A stretch of DNA of 64,000 nt from Microbacterium schleiferi (GCF_020781975.1 NZ_JAJGNI010000002.1:304786-368785), one strand, 5' to 3'; positions 52,652 through 61,882 are shown, counted from the stretch's first letter. Numbers and translations are program-made. Notes: generated from the sequence alone by a model not told the origin.

Positions 52652-54015
52652 GTCGTGCTCCTTTCGGTGGGTGGGGTGTTGCGATCTCGTGCGCGATCGT
52701 GGCGCCACTGGCGGGCGGCATCCGCGGCTTCTCTCGCGAGTGCTTTGTCGCCGTCGGTGAGCCAGCCCATGCCCGCATATGCCCATGAGCCAATGACGAG
52801 CACCTCGTCGGGGTTGATCTCCTCGGTCGGCTTCGTCTTCGCGAGCAGGTGCTTGAGGCGCCAGGTCCGTCGTGCGCCACGTAGTGATCCGAGCGTCACG
52901 GAGTATCGCCGCGACTTCGTCGAGAAGTGACCTCGGAAGCCGAGCATGCCGTCCCAGCGATGCAACTGCTCGTACGGTCCTTCGGAATCAACGACGGTCG
53001 CCAGCTCGCGCACGGTCGATTTGATGCGCTTGATGTGGTCACGGCCGGAGCCCGTCGGCTCAAGCTCTTCGGTCGCTTTGGTGGCGTACTTCGCGATGTA
53101 GGCGGCCACAGCGCGGTCAGACAGTGCGCCGTCAAGACCCTCGCGACGCACGATCGGCCGCACGTCGAACTGCTTGCCCCAAGCGAGCGTGCGAGTCCTG
53201 GCGTCGCCAGGAAGTGGAGCCGCAGCGACGCTCGTCTTCCTCACGGCGGACTGGATCGCCGTCACCAAGTGATCGGTCGTCACTGCGGCCGGCGGCGCCG
53301 GGAAAGGGAGCTCGGGATGGATGCCGTCGAGCCGGATGATGGCGTGGAAGTGGACGACTCCCCGGCGCTGGAACTCGGCGACCTTCGCGAACTGCAGCCG
53401 TACGACGCGGGCCGCTGCGCGCTGCGTCATGCCGAGCGATCGAGCCAGCTCGCGGCGCAGCCGGATCGTGAACCGACGCCACAACTCGGGCGCGTGGTAC
53501 TGCCAGACGACGTGACCGACGTAGTCGTAGCACTCGGCGCACACCGCATCGCCCCGCTGCGGATCGTCGTCGTCATGGTGGCAGCGGCATCCTCTCGGCT
53601 TGCCGTGTTCGCAGACGCCGGTGCGACGGTCGACGGCGGTCGTGTGAACGGCTCCGAACGACGGGGCTGTGAGCGTGAGGAAGACCATCGGGTGCTCGGC
53701 GACCTCCTCTGGCACCTCCTTCATCCCACCCGCAGCGCCGGCCATGATCATGTGCCAGGTGTCGCCCTTGTACTCGTGACTGCAGGACTCGCAGCGTGTG
53801 GCGCGTCGATTGCCGCACCGAGTGAAGGTGACGCCGTCAGGTTCGCTCGTCGACGAGTACTCCGAGAGGATCTCGCCGGATGCCTCGTGGAGCGTCGTCG
53901 AGGATCCGACGAGACGCACCGGGTTGAGGCAGTAGCCCGTCGAGGCGACGTTGTGCATCCAACGGTCGTACTCCTCGCTGCGGAGCCGCCGCGCGACGGA
54001 CTCATCGAGACGCAT
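52648..54015 (-). CDS. repSA: RepSA-like rolling-circle replication initiator
   Basis: 455 residues. Rolling-circle motifs are seen: FLTLTAPSFGAVH (motif I), RGVVHFHAIIRLDG with HUH-type histidines (motif II) and YIAKYATKATEEL with the candidate nicking Tyr (motif III). A Cys-rich region (CGNRRATRCESCSHEYKGDT; HGKPRGCRCHHDDDD; CAECYDYV) probably binds zinc. This is the actinobacterial replication initiator of AICEs and pSAM2-like plasmids. Its start at 54015 overlaps the lipoprotein stop by 14 bases. Confidence 0.9.
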   Translation of the reverse strand: MRLDESVARRLRSEEYDRWMHNVASTGYCLNPVRLVGSSTTLHEASGEILSEYSSTSEPDGVTFTRCGNRRATRCESCSHEYKGDTWHMIMAGAAGGMKEVPEEVAEHPMVFLTLTAPSFGAVHTTAVDRRTGVCEHGKPRGCRCHHDDDDPQRGDAVCAECYDYVGHVVWQYHAPELWRRFTIRLRRELARSLGMTQRAAARVVRLQFAKVAEFQRRGVVHFHAIIRLDGIHPELPFPAPPAAVTTDHLVTAIQSAVRKTSVAAAPLPGDARTRTLAWGKQFDVRPIVRREGLDGALSDRAVAAYIAKYATKATEELEPTGSGRDHIKRIKSTVRELATVVDSEGPYEQLHRWDGMLGFRGHFSTKSRRYSVTLGSLRGARRTWRLKHLLAKTKPTEEINPDEVLVIGSWAYAGMGWLTDGDKALAREAADAARQWRHDRARDRNTPPTERSTT

Positions 54016-54430
54016 CGGTCACCACCATCACGGGCACCGCGCAGCCGATCGGGTAGGTCAGGCCCATGAACGGGTCGTCGTACCAGGTAATGCGGCAGAT
54101 CTCATCGCTCTCGCCGGTTTCGCGGCGCAGCTCCTGCCAGTTGATGATCGCTGCGTCCGAGCAGGAGTTGTTCGCGATGGTCGGCCCGTAGTCGTCGAGC
54201 AAGCTGTCGTCGACAGCGGGCGCGTCGTATCGTGCGACTTTGAGGATGGCGGCGCGGTCCCACTTCTCCCCCAGGTTGCAGGGCGCAAGAACGTCAGCGG
54301 GGCGCGTCACGGTCGTCTGGCGGCTTGGGGTGGGTGACGGGCTCCCAGTCGGCGCCGCACAGCCCGACAGGACGAGCGCCGCGACGAGGCCACCGATGGC
54401 GGCCGATGCGAGACCACGGATGCTGTTCAT
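54002..54430 (-). CDS. Lipoprotein of the transfer operon
   Basis: 142 residues. Signal peptide with lipobox LVLSGC at Cys24, a Pro/Thr/Ser linker and then a small globular domain with three cysteines (APCNLGEKW, NNSCSDAAI, DEICRITWY). It is surface-anchored. Being translated between the translocase and Rep, it may help mating-pair contact or block re-entry of the same element. That is inference; no homologue is recognised. It overlaps the translocase stop by 4 bases. Confidence 0.75.
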   Translation of the reverse strand: MNSIRGLASAAIGGLVAALVLSGCAAPTGSPSPTPSRQTTVTRPADVLAPCNLGEKWDRAAILKVARYDAPAVDDSLLDDYGPTIANNSCSDAAIINWQELRRETGESDEICRITWYDDPFMGLTYPIGCAVPVMVVTDASR

Positions 54431-55845
54431 GATGCGGTTTCCTTTCGTGAGGTGCGTCGCGGGGTTCGCGGCGCACGGGGTGAGCGCGGCTGACGCTCTT
54501 CGGAGGCGGGTGGTTCGGGGATGACGACAGGCACCTGCCGCGGTGCGGCATACCGTGACGAGACGTCGCGGATCATGTCGTCGGTGATCAGTCCGGCGCG
54601 GACACGCTCGGGAGGGCGGCCATCTTCGGGCAGGACATAGGCGACGCCGGGAGTGGTCGGCGAGATCTCGTGACAGCGTGCACCTGCCGCCACGGCTCCG
54701 TCGCCGAGGACCATCGCGGTCTCCATGCGGTCGCGCAGTCGGAGCCCGACCGTCTGAGTGAAGAGGCCGCGCGCCGGCAACGTCTCCTTGCGCGGATCCT
54801 GGAGACAGGCGAACACGATGAACCCGACAGCGCGGCCCTGTGAGGCGAGAGTCGCGAGCGCCGAGTTTGCCCGGCGGAGCAGATCTCGATCGGTCTCGTA
54901 GGCGGTGAGCGCCGCGAGCTCGTCGATCAGCACGACGATCGTCGGGATGTCGAGGGTCGCGACATGCTGTCGGGTCTTGCCCGCGAGATCCTTCGCTCGC
55001 TGCTGCATCGCGGCGACGGCATCCTCGAGCAGAATCACCGAGCGCTCAGCGTCGGCGGCAAATCTCGTCAGCAGCGAGCGCCCGAGAGCGAGTTCCATGC
55101 CGCCCTTGCGGTCAATGCCCCAGACCTCGACGAGGCCGGTGTGGATGGGTTCGGCGAGTCCCAGGAGCAGACCCCAAACCAGCGACGCCTTACCACTGCC
55201 AGACGCGCCGGCCACAAGGGTGTGCGGGCCGAGGCGAAGCGACCACAGTGCGCCCGTTGTGTCTCGACCCATCGGGACCGTCCTGCCATCCCATGTCGCC
55301 GGCAGGTCGAGAGAGAACGCGAGCTCGAGCGCATCCACGAACTCCAGCCGCAGCGCCATGGCGCCGATGTGCTCGCCGTGGACCGTCGCGCGGCGCGCAC
55401 CGAAGGCCTGCGCGAGAAGATCCGCCTGAGCCTGCAGGTGCTCACGGCCGAGTCCTTGCGGAAGGGCGACGCCGACCGCACAAGTCCAGCCCTCCCACAC
55501 GGGGGTGCTGATTGCGGGAACCACCATGCCGCGCGTGCCATAGCTGGGGACGCCGAGGCCAACGCGCATCGAGACGCCGGGCCAACTCGCGAGGATGTTG
55601 CGCGAGACATCGCGCCTCCACTTGTCCTCGGGACGGCGCGGCATCCGGAGCGCCGTCACCGTCAGCCAAAGGCCGAGCAGGAGGACAAGCGCCAGGCATC
55701 CGACGTTGAACGCAACCTGCACGGCCGGCACCGGCGGCAGCCATGAGATGACTACGACGATCGCCGCGACCCACCACCAGCGACGCAGGAGAATGCCGAA
55801 CTCGTCGCCCCAGCTACGCAGTTCGCGCGGCACGGTGATCCGCAT
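54427..55845 (-). CDS. FtsK/SpoIIIE-type DNA translocase (TraB/TraSA-like)
   Basis: 472 residues. Two N-terminal membrane helices (about 24-60) precede the ATPase domain. The nucleotide loop reads AGASGSGKASLVWGLLLGL (about 215-233). The canonical Ser/Thr after the Lys is Ala, then Ser, a variant seen in actinomycete transfer proteins. Walker B is IVVLIDELAALTA, and TVGLRLRDRMETAMVLGDGA follows. It is the single protein that moves double-stranded DNA between cells in AICE transfer. The C-terminal 50 residues are basic. It starts at 55845, sharing one base with the upstream stop. Confidence 0.88.
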   Translation of the reverse strand: MRITVPRELRSWGDEFGILLRRWWWVAAIVVVISWLPPVPAVQVAFNVGCLALVLLLGLWLTVTALRMPRRPEDKWRRDVSRNILASWPGVSMRVGLGVPSYGTRGMVVPAISTPVWEGWTCAVGVALPQGLGREHLQAQADLLAQAFGARRATVHGEHIGAMALRLEFVDALELAFSLDLPATWDGRTVPMGRDTTGALWSLRLGPHTLVAGASGSGKASLVWGLLLGLAEPIHTGLVEVWGIDRKGGMELALGRSLLTRFAADAERSVILLEDAVAAMQQRAKDLAGKTRQHVATLDIPTIVVLIDELAALTAYETDRDLLRRANSALATLASQGRAVGFIVFACLQDPRKETLPARGLFTQTVGLRLRDRMETAMVLGDGAVAAGARCHEISPTTPGVAYVLPEDGRPPERVRAGLITDDMIRDVSSRYAAPRQVPVVIPEPPASEERQPRSPRAPRTPRRTSRKETAS

Positions 55846-56243
55846 TACTCGGCACCCCGCGGCTTCGGTGCCGGCCTCATCTCGCGGGCGCGGAGCGAGT
55901 AGGCGACACGCGGACGCCCCTGCCCCTCCTTGACGTACGGCGTCACGGTGAGCCCCTCGAAGACAGCGGGGCGGAACGGCAGACCGTTCAGCTCAGGCGG
56001 CAGCTGCGGCTCGGAGATGCTCGCGATCTTGACGGTGACCTCGCCCTGACCCTTCTTGGCGTCGGGGTCGGCGTCGATCACACGGACCTGCCAGAGCGGG
56101 TGGCCGGAGTTCTTGTCGAGGTCCTGCCCCTGCCGCTCGCCGTCGTCCGACCACTTGACGATCGGCTCGACCTCACCAACGACGAACGCACCGCGTGGGA
56201 AGAACGCGTCGAAGCTGACCGGGATTGCTGACTGGATTGCCAT
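55845..56243 (-). CDS. Conserved AICE accessory protein, first gene of the transfer operon
   Basis: 132 residues, beta-rich and soluble (FPRGAFVVGEVEPIVKWSDD, PLWQVRVIDADPDAKKGQGE, VFEGLTVTPYVKEGQGRP). Proteins of this kind precede the FtsK-like gene in many actinobacterial elements. The OB-fold-like strand pattern would suit nucleic-acid binding, but that is a guess. The start at 56243 follows GAGAGGAA. Transcription of the seven-gene operon must begin in the 154-base divergent gap upstream. Confidence 0.65.
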   Translation of the reverse strand: MAIQSAIPVSFDAFFPRGAFVVGEVEPIVKWSDDGERQGQDLDKNSGHPLWQVRVIDADPDAKKGQGEVTVKIASISEPQLPPELNGLPFRPAVFEGLTVTPYVKEGQGRPRVAYSLRAREMRPAPKPRGAE

Positions 56244-56262
56244 TACTAGTTCCTCTCAACTG

Positions 56263-56326
56263 GTGAACTTTTTGCTCACAGGAACAGCATCACACTTCCC
56301 GCTCATGCAGTCAACCTTTTTCTCAC
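56263..56326. promoter_or_regulatory. Divergent control region with paired 17-bp operators
   Basis: GTGAACTTTTTGCTCAC (56263-56279) and GTCAACCTTTTTCTCAC (56310-56326) agree at 14 of 17 positions and lie 47 bases apart in the same orientation. On the minus strand the second copy overlaps a TTGACT -35, followed after 16 bases by TGTGAT. This looks like a KorSA/TraR-type repressor-controlled promoter of the transfer operon. Confidence 0.55.
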
Positions 56327-56397
56327 TTTGTGCTTCTGGTGTCTCTACGCGCAGAAAAACGGCACACGAGTAAGCTCGGAGGCGTGGAGGGGTCACC

Positions 56398-56949
56398 ATG
56401 AGCGAACTACCGGCGCTGCCGACGTGGGGCGTTGTTCCCGACCCGGTTCGCAACGTCCTCCAGCGACTCAAGGAGCGAGCCGCCGCCGGGGTCGAGGCAA
56501 TGGACACTCAGAAGATCAGCGGCGAGACCCCGCAGAACCACGACGAAGCGTTCCTGCAGATGTCGTGGGCAGCCGAAGCCGCCGATCGCGCCACACGGGA
56601 CTATCGCAGCGTCTTCAACGCCTACACGCACAAGTTCCACCAGCCGAAGCCGCCGATCGGCGAACTCGCTGCAATGCAGGGAGCGATCACACAGTCATTC
56701 GCGAAGCGGTACACGCCGAAGACCGTCGAGGCGATCGAGGCATTGCTCTCTGAGGAACCCAACCTCGACGCGATCCGTTCGGGCATCCGCGCCCTCGGCT
56801 TCGAGGATCTCCGCGGTATCTCCGACGCGCTCGACCGAGCGATGGCGGCCGCCGAGTCTGAGCGTGGCTTTCACCCATGGCTGCCGGCGGCCGACAAGGC
56901 TCGTGCCGCGAGCCGCGCCCTACAAGCCTTCGGCGACGACGAGCTGTGA
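56398..56949 (+). CDS. Unknown protein divergent from the transfer operon (183 aa)
   Basis: All-helical, soluble and charged (VRNVLQRLKERAAAGVEAMD, FLQMSWAAEAADRATRDYRS, TVEAIEALLSEEPNLDAIRS). The ATG at 56398 has GGAGGGG at the ideal distance. It is the only plus-strand gene in the backbone and shares the operator region with the transfer operon. It could be a regulator or a spread-type protein, yet it lacks an obvious helix-turn-helix. No family recognised. Confidence 0.65.
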   Translation: MSELPALPTWGVVPDPVRNVLQRLKERAAAGVEAMDTQKISGETPQNHDEAFLQMSWAAEAADRATRDYRSVFNAYTHKFHQPKPPIGELAAMQGAITQSFAKRYTPKTVEAIEALLSEEPNLDAIRSGIRALGFEDLRGISDALDRAMAAAESERGFHPWLPAADKARAASRALQAFGDDEL

Positions 56950-56970
56950 GAACTTTCTTTACTCGTTCAA

Positions 56971-57077
56971 GGCCGGCCTGACGGCCGGCTCGCGAGCGGG
57001 GGGACGTTCGCCTGCGGTGCGTCCGGTCCTCGCTTCGCTGCGGTCCGGGCGCTCCTCGCCGAACGTCCCCCCGCTCG
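56971..57077. repeat. Tandem hairpins: small GCCGGCC stem plus long 18-bp inverted repeat
   Basis: Stem 1 is GCCGGCC-TGAC-GGCCGGC (56972-56989). Stem 2 has perfect arms CGAGCGGGGGGACGTTCG (56993-57010) and CGAACGTCCCCCCGCTCG (57060-57077). Its 49-base loop contains a further inverted repeat GCGTCCGG/CCGGGCGC. It lies between two converging genes, so it may be a terminator. The size and nesting also fit a cis-acting transfer or replication site. Confidence 0.75.
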
Positions 57078-57092
57078 GGTACACGTCGGCGC

Positions 57093-59684
57093 TCAGTAGT
57101 TCGAGGCGACCGTGCCCCGATAGAGATCCTCTGCGCTCGCGGCAGTCTGAATCGCCTCACGGACGTGTTCCTCGGTGAGGTCAAGCACACGTAGCGTCTC
57201 GTCGACCTTCGAGATCGCCTCGATACGGTGGAACGCGCCAGCATGCTCCTCGGCGTAACGCGCGAGACCCCGGAGTTTCGGGAGCGTATCAGGGAGGTCA
57301 TGCCAGTGCGGATCCACAATTGACGGCCGAACCTCCGCGCCAACCTCGTTGAAGAACACCAGGTCAGGAAAAAGCCGGCGCCATGCGCCCTTCTTGTCGG
57401 TATATGCGACCGCGAGCGCATCGTCGGAGCGAGGCGGGTTCCGGTACCAGGCAACTGCGTGAGGCAGCTCTCTATCAAGCACCTCGCGTTCCCAGCTGCC
57501 GAGCGACCCGATCGGAAACTGTCCATCCTCGTCTGCCATCAGGTGTCCGGCGCGCGTCGGCACGAGGTTGCCGTCAGTGTCCCTCGACGACTCGGTACGA
57601 ACCTTGGGTCGCAGGATCGGGATGGTCTGAGGTACGCCGGTCATTGCTGTCAGCTCGGCATAGACAGCGCGCCGTTCGTCCGGGAGCGCCTTGATCGCGA
57701 TCCGATAATCCCGGAGCCAGTCTTCGGCGAGCTTGTTCGCAGCACGATCAAGTTCCTCGCCCACACCGGGGACGCGAGCAAGCGCGGCGACTGTGAGGTG
57801 CGCGGTGAAGAACCCGTCGTCATCGTCTCCGAGGCGATCGGCGATCCGCTCGGCATAGCGCGAAGCGAGTTCGCGGCCAAGGACACGTCCCGCCGCACGG
57901 TACTCAGCTTCGACAGCGCGATCGTCGGCAATCTCAGAGAACTTCTCCGTGCCGGCGATCAGTCCGGTACGAACGGAGGCCACGATGGTGGTTCCGTCGA
58001 CGGTCCGGATGTCGTCGCTCGCGGCCGCCAGTTGCTTCTCGTAGCGCGCTGCGACGCCATCAAGGACGCCGAGCAATTCCGTGTAGGCGGCCTTCGTGGC
58101 ACCGGGAAGAATCCCGTCAAACGCCAGTGCCTGCGCCAGCCCCGACAATCGCGACGTCGGCCGGGCACCCTTACGGGGAAGCGTCTCCGACGGCAATTGA
58201 TCGAAGGCGTCCCAGACGAGGTCGATGACGGTGTCGTTCACGAGCATGTCGACCGGCGCGACAAGCACACGTCGACCCTCGCCGCCGCCAGAGCCGCCGC
58301 TTTGGCCGGTCTCGTCGTCAGGCTCGCTGCCGTCGGTCGTGCCGAGCAATAGTCGGACTACGCGAGAGGCGGTCTGCTTCTCGAAGAACGGCAGAATGCA
58401 CTCGACGGAGTTCAGCAGGTCGTTGCCGGGTACACGGCGTGCGAGGGGCGTGCGCACCATACGTCCCAGCAGCTGCGTGATGTGCGTGTCGTCGCTCGCG
58501 GGGCGGAACGAGACGAGCACCTCGGCGCGAGGACAATCCCATCCGGTGCTGATCGCGTCCTTTGCCAACAGCACGCGGACGGCAGTGCGCTCCTGGACAT
58601 TCTCGGGGCTGATGTACGGAATGACGTGCCCGGCGACGGCGAGGTCGCTGTGCTCACCAAACACGTGAGCGATGTTCGCATCAGACAGCTGCGGCCACTC
58701 CTCCACGATCGCTTGGATTGCATCGGTGAGCATCGCCTGCGTCGGCGTATTCGGCACCTGCACGACCAGCAGCGGAACCACGGGGTCATCCGTGGACGAC
58801 TGCGCCTGGTGGTAGTCCGACCAAAGCTTCGTGGACTCCTTCACCTGGCGCACGCCCCGTCGCAGCAGCACAGTGTCGAACGTGCCCGCCTCCGCCGGGA
58901 AATGCAGACGGATGTCGTCCTTGAGGAGCCCGGATTCCTGCACGCGCCCCGGATCGACTTCCACGTTGGGCAGGATCACCCGCCCCGCTGATTCCGCAAT
59001 CGCCTGGTTGAAGCGATCCACGGTCGCACTGATGCCGAGTACGATCGGTACCGGCGGCGCACCGGCCTCACCGTTGATGAGCTGCCGGACGATCGTCGAC
59101 TTCTCGGCGCGCTCGTTGCGGGACTGCTTCCGCATGCCACGATGAGCCTCATCGAGAATCACGTAGAGCGTGAGCTCAGGATCCTCGATCGTGTTGCGCA
59201 GCACATCCCAGAACGTCTGGGCCTGGTTGTCCGGCGGGATCAACATGTCCTCGGCGTTTGTCTCGGTGCCACCCCGCACGAGCCATGAACGGGCGGACAG
59301 CTTCTGCGAGTTGAGGAAGTAGACATTGCCCGGGTCGAGGCGGGGCTCGGAGAACGTGCTGCCGATCACGCGCAAACGCGAGTATGGGACCTCGTCGGTG
59401 GCCTGCAGGATCCGGAACCTAGTCTGCTCGTTCAGCGACGGATCGCTGGTGAACCACAGTACGACCGCACCCGGGTCTGCGGCGAAGTCGAAGTCCTCGT
59501 TGCCGTTGAAGAGCGCTTCGATGACCGCGGCTGCCATCACGGTCTTGCCTGCACCGGTGACCGCCGAGAGGGAGAACGCGGAGCGTCGCGGCCGCGCACG
59601 GTGGAAGTCCTCGCGGGCGTCAGCAAGGTTGGCCAGGACGTCTCGGACGGCATCTTCCTGGTAGTCCTTCAGGGTGAACTTCAC
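57093..59684 (-). CDS. Type III restriction-like DEAD/DEAH helicase subunit (Res)
   Basis: 863 residues. SF2 motor: motif I SAVTGAGKTVMAAAV (about 42-56), motif II ILDEAHRGM, SAT in ISATVDRF, and motif VI region ITQLLGRMVRTPLARR. The C-terminal nuclease-like region has FPDLVFFNEVGAEV and then SIVDPHWHDLPDTLPKLRGL. The usual ExK of PD-(D/E)xK Res proteins is not seen, so cleavage may be absent or use other residues. GTG start overlaps the stop of the methyltransferase gene (GTGA). It works with Mod to recognise unmethylated DNA and translocate. Confidence 0.85.
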   Translation of the reverse strand: MKFTLKDYQEDAVRDVLANLADAREDFHRARPRRSAFSLSAVTGAGKTVMAAAVIEALFNGNEDFDFAADPGAVVLWFTSDPSLNEQTRFRILQATDEVPYSRLRVIGSTFSEPRLDPGNVYFLNSQKLSARSWLVRGGTETNAEDMLIPPDNQAQTFWDVLRNTIEDPELTLYVILDEAHRGMRKQSRNERAEKSTIVRQLINGEAGAPPVPIVLGISATVDRFNQAIAESAGRVILPNVEVDPGRVQESGLLKDDIRLHFPAEAGTFDTVLLRRGVRQVKESTKLWSDYHQAQSSTDDPVVPLLVVQVPNTPTQAMLTDAIQAIVEEWPQLSDANIAHVFGEHSDLAVAGHVIPYISPENVQERTAVRVLLAKDAISTGWDCPRAEVLVSFRPASDDTHITQLLGRMVRTPLARRVPGNDLLNSVECILPFFEKQTASRVVRLLLGTTDGSEPDDETGQSGGSGGGEGRRVLVAPVDMLVNDTVIDLVWDAFDQLPSETLPRKGARPTSRLSGLAQALAFDGILPGATKAAYTELLGVLDGVAARYEKQLAAASDDIRTVDGTTIVASVRTGLIAGTEKFSEIADDRAVEAEYRAAGRVLGRELASRYAERIADRLGDDDDGFFTAHLTVAALARVPGVGEELDRAANKLAEDWLRDYRIAIKALPDERRAVYAELTAMTGVPQTIPILRPKVRTESSRDTDGNLVPTRAGHLMADEDGQFPIGSLGSWEREVLDRELPHAVAWYRNPPRSDDALAVAYTDKKGAWRRLFPDLVFFNEVGAEVRPSIVDPHWHDLPDTLPKLRGLARYAEEHAGAFHRIEAISKVDETLRVLDLTEEHVREAIQTAASAEDLYRGTVASNY

Positions 59685-61846
59685 CGGTCGCCTCCGACGT
59701 TGATCGTGAAGTTGGTCAGATACGACTCGTACAGCCGCACCGGCTCGACATGCTCAGGAAGCCCTGCACACACGAGCTGAAACGCCCGATCGTCGTCGGT
59801 GACGATGAACGCCATCCTGGCATTCGGCCGAGCGCTGAGCTGGTCCACGAACGGGCGCGACTGGTCGACCTCGAACAGCACCCCGTACACGTCCGCAACG
59901 GCAAAGCCCTCCTCCGCGATCGCATCGATGCGCGCGCCCTCGGCGCCGGCCCGGAGCCACAGCAGCGGGGCAATCGCCGAGAACGCGCGATTGTGCGCGA
60001 CCATCCTGGGCGTCTCGTAGGTGAGCGTGAAGAACTCCACGTTCTCCCCGAGACCGTCAGCCATCGGGAACTCGTCGATGAACTTGTAGTCTCCGTTGAT
60101 CGCCTCGCCGTCCGGTGTCTTGCCTGTAATCGCGGCACGGATTCGAGGCTTGGTGATGTGGTCGCAGATCCCCCACTGTTCCCACTCGGCGTCACCAGGG
60201 CGTAGCCCCTCAGCGCTTAGACGGCTCTGCTCCTCCATGCCCACTTCGTTGTTGGTCACGCTGATGGACGACCTGCTCCCACCGTCCTGCCGGTTTAGAC
60301 GCATAACCGCGTGCGTAGTTGTTCCCGAGCCGGCGAAGAAGTCGAGCACGACAGCGTCCGGCTTGTCGGCGATCACGAACCGCAGCGAGTCCTCTACTGC
60401 GTAGAGAGATTTCGGGAATGGGAACCGCCGACCTGGTAGGAGCTTGCCGATCAGGTTCGAGCCGTGATCTCGAGCGAAGTGACTGGTACGGCTCCATACG
60501 GTGCGAGGCGCCACAGCCTTTGCCCTTTCCCCGAGCCCAAGCTCAAGGGCACCCTCTGCGGTGCGGCCGAGCACCTCAAAGGTGCCGTTAGCGATGTTCG
60601 CCAGAGTGCCGGGCTGCAGATAGGTCACGGGGCGCAGGCCCGTGAGCGGATCCCGCCGACCCAAACGTGCAGTGCCGTTCGCGAAGTGGCGGCGCATCGC
60701 GTCCGCCGAGAATCGCCATCGGTTCTCGCGCCCGTCGGTGGTGAGGGGCCAGATGGCCAGCTCTCCAGGAGCAAGCGGAAAGTCATGCCTCGAGCTTCCG
60801 TGGGGTAGCGGGTCTCCGACCCGGATGAAGGCTCCTGTCTCGGCGTCGATGACAACGGGGTAGAAGCTCGCCTTACCGGACTTCTTGTCCTCACGGGCGG
60901 AGCCGCTGCCTCGCCGGACGGCCGTGAACCACACCGTCGGCATCGGGGTCGTCGCCTCATCTTCACCGAGCATTGTCGACGTCCACGGGGTCACCGCGGC
61001 CTCGCCGATAAAGACGTAGTAGATGTACTCGTCGACGCGTGAGAATCGCCCCGCGCGCGGGGAGCCGGCGCGATTGATGACATCGCTGACCATCTGGATG
61101 TCTGCCTCGGGGAACACCTGCGAGAGCAGCAGGCCGAGGCGGAGGTATTCCTTCTCGTCGATGGTCACAATGAGCACGGAGTCGAGCGGGTTGAGGAGGC
61201 GCTTGGCGAGCTTGAGGCGCCGTTCCATAAAGGCGAGCCACTTGGAGTGCCGGTATATGTCCTCACCGTCGACGTAGTCGTTGTTGTACTTCCAGTCGCG
61301 GGCGCCGGTGTTGTAGGGCGGGTCGATGTAGATCGCGTCGACCTTGCCCTCGTGGGTGTAGAGCAGCGTCTGGAGCGCGTGGAAGTTCTCGGCGTTGATG
61401 ACGGTGTGAAACGGCTTGCCACCGCCGCGTTCGACCTTCCCGGTCGAGACCAGGCCGGGGTATATCGGGTCGCGGAACTCTGCGATGACGACGAGGTCTT
61501 CGACTGCGCGCTGCGCGGTCTCGAGCTCAACCATCTCGTCGGCATCATCGGCGACGTGCAGGACGAGCTGTGCGACCGGCTGGGCGCCCGATCGGTTGAT
61601 GCGCGTGACACGCCAGACTCGTCCGTCGACGGTCGACGCTGCGGCACCGCGCGCGGGAATGAACCGCACCTTGTCGCCTACCCGCACGGGCCGTCCGGGC
61701 AGTTCGACGGTCTCGGGAGCGTGCCGCTCGAAGTTCAGGCCGAAGGCGCGCCGCCCGCTGACGGCGTCATACTCGCGGGCGATATCCGCTGCGAGCTGAG
61801 GGTTGAGCTGTTCGACATGCTTGACCAGCTGAGAGAAGCGCGACAC
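59681..61846 (-). CDS. Type III DNA methyltransferase (Mod), N6-adenine beta class
   Basis: 721 residues. An N-terminal beta domain (about 40-125) precedes the catalytic motif IYIDPPYNTGARDWKYNND (DPPY, about 190). The target-recognition region is in the middle, and the AdoMet motif VVLDFFAGSGTTTHAVMRL comes near residue 505. Motif IV before motif I defines the beta order used by type III Mod proteins. It methylates adenine in an asymmetric site and supplies specificity to Res. GTG start at 61846 with a weak ribosome site. Divergent from the AlbA_2 gene across the 12-bp repeat array. Confidence 0.92.
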   Translation of the reverse strand: MSRFSQLVKHVEQLNPQLAADIAREYDAVSGRRAFGLNFERHAPETVELPGRPVRVGDKVRFIPARGAAASTVDGRVWRVTRINRSGAQPVAQLVLHVADDADEMVELETAQRAVEDLVVIAEFRDPIYPGLVSTGKVERGGGKPFHTVINAENFHALQTLLYTHEGKVDAIYIDPPYNTGARDWKYNNDYVDGEDIYRHSKWLAFMERRLKLAKRLLNPLDSVLIVTIDEKEYLRLGLLLSQVFPEADIQMVSDVINRAGSPRAGRFSRVDEYIYYVFIGEAAVTPWTSTMLGEDEATTPMPTVWFTAVRRGSGSAREDKKSGKASFYPVVIDAETGAFIRVGDPLPHGSSRHDFPLAPGELAIWPLTTDGRENRWRFSADAMRRHFANGTARLGRRDPLTGLRPVTYLQPGTLANIANGTFEVLGRTAEGALELGLGERAKAVAPRTVWSRTSHFARDHGSNLIGKLLPGRRFPFPKSLYAVEDSLRFVIADKPDAVVLDFFAGSGTTTHAVMRLNRQDGGSRSSISVTNNEVGMEEQSRLSAEGLRPGDAEWEQWGICDHITKPRIRAAITGKTPDGEAINGDYKFIDEFPMADGLGENVEFFTLTYETPRMVAHNRAFSAIAPLLWLRAGAEGARIDAIAEEGFAVADVYGVLFEVDQSRPFVDQLSARPNARMAFIVTDDDRAFQLVCAGLPEHVEPVRLYESYLTNFTINVGGDR

Positions 61847-61882
61847 TGCACAAGACTAGGGGAATCGCGTCTCTCAACCACT

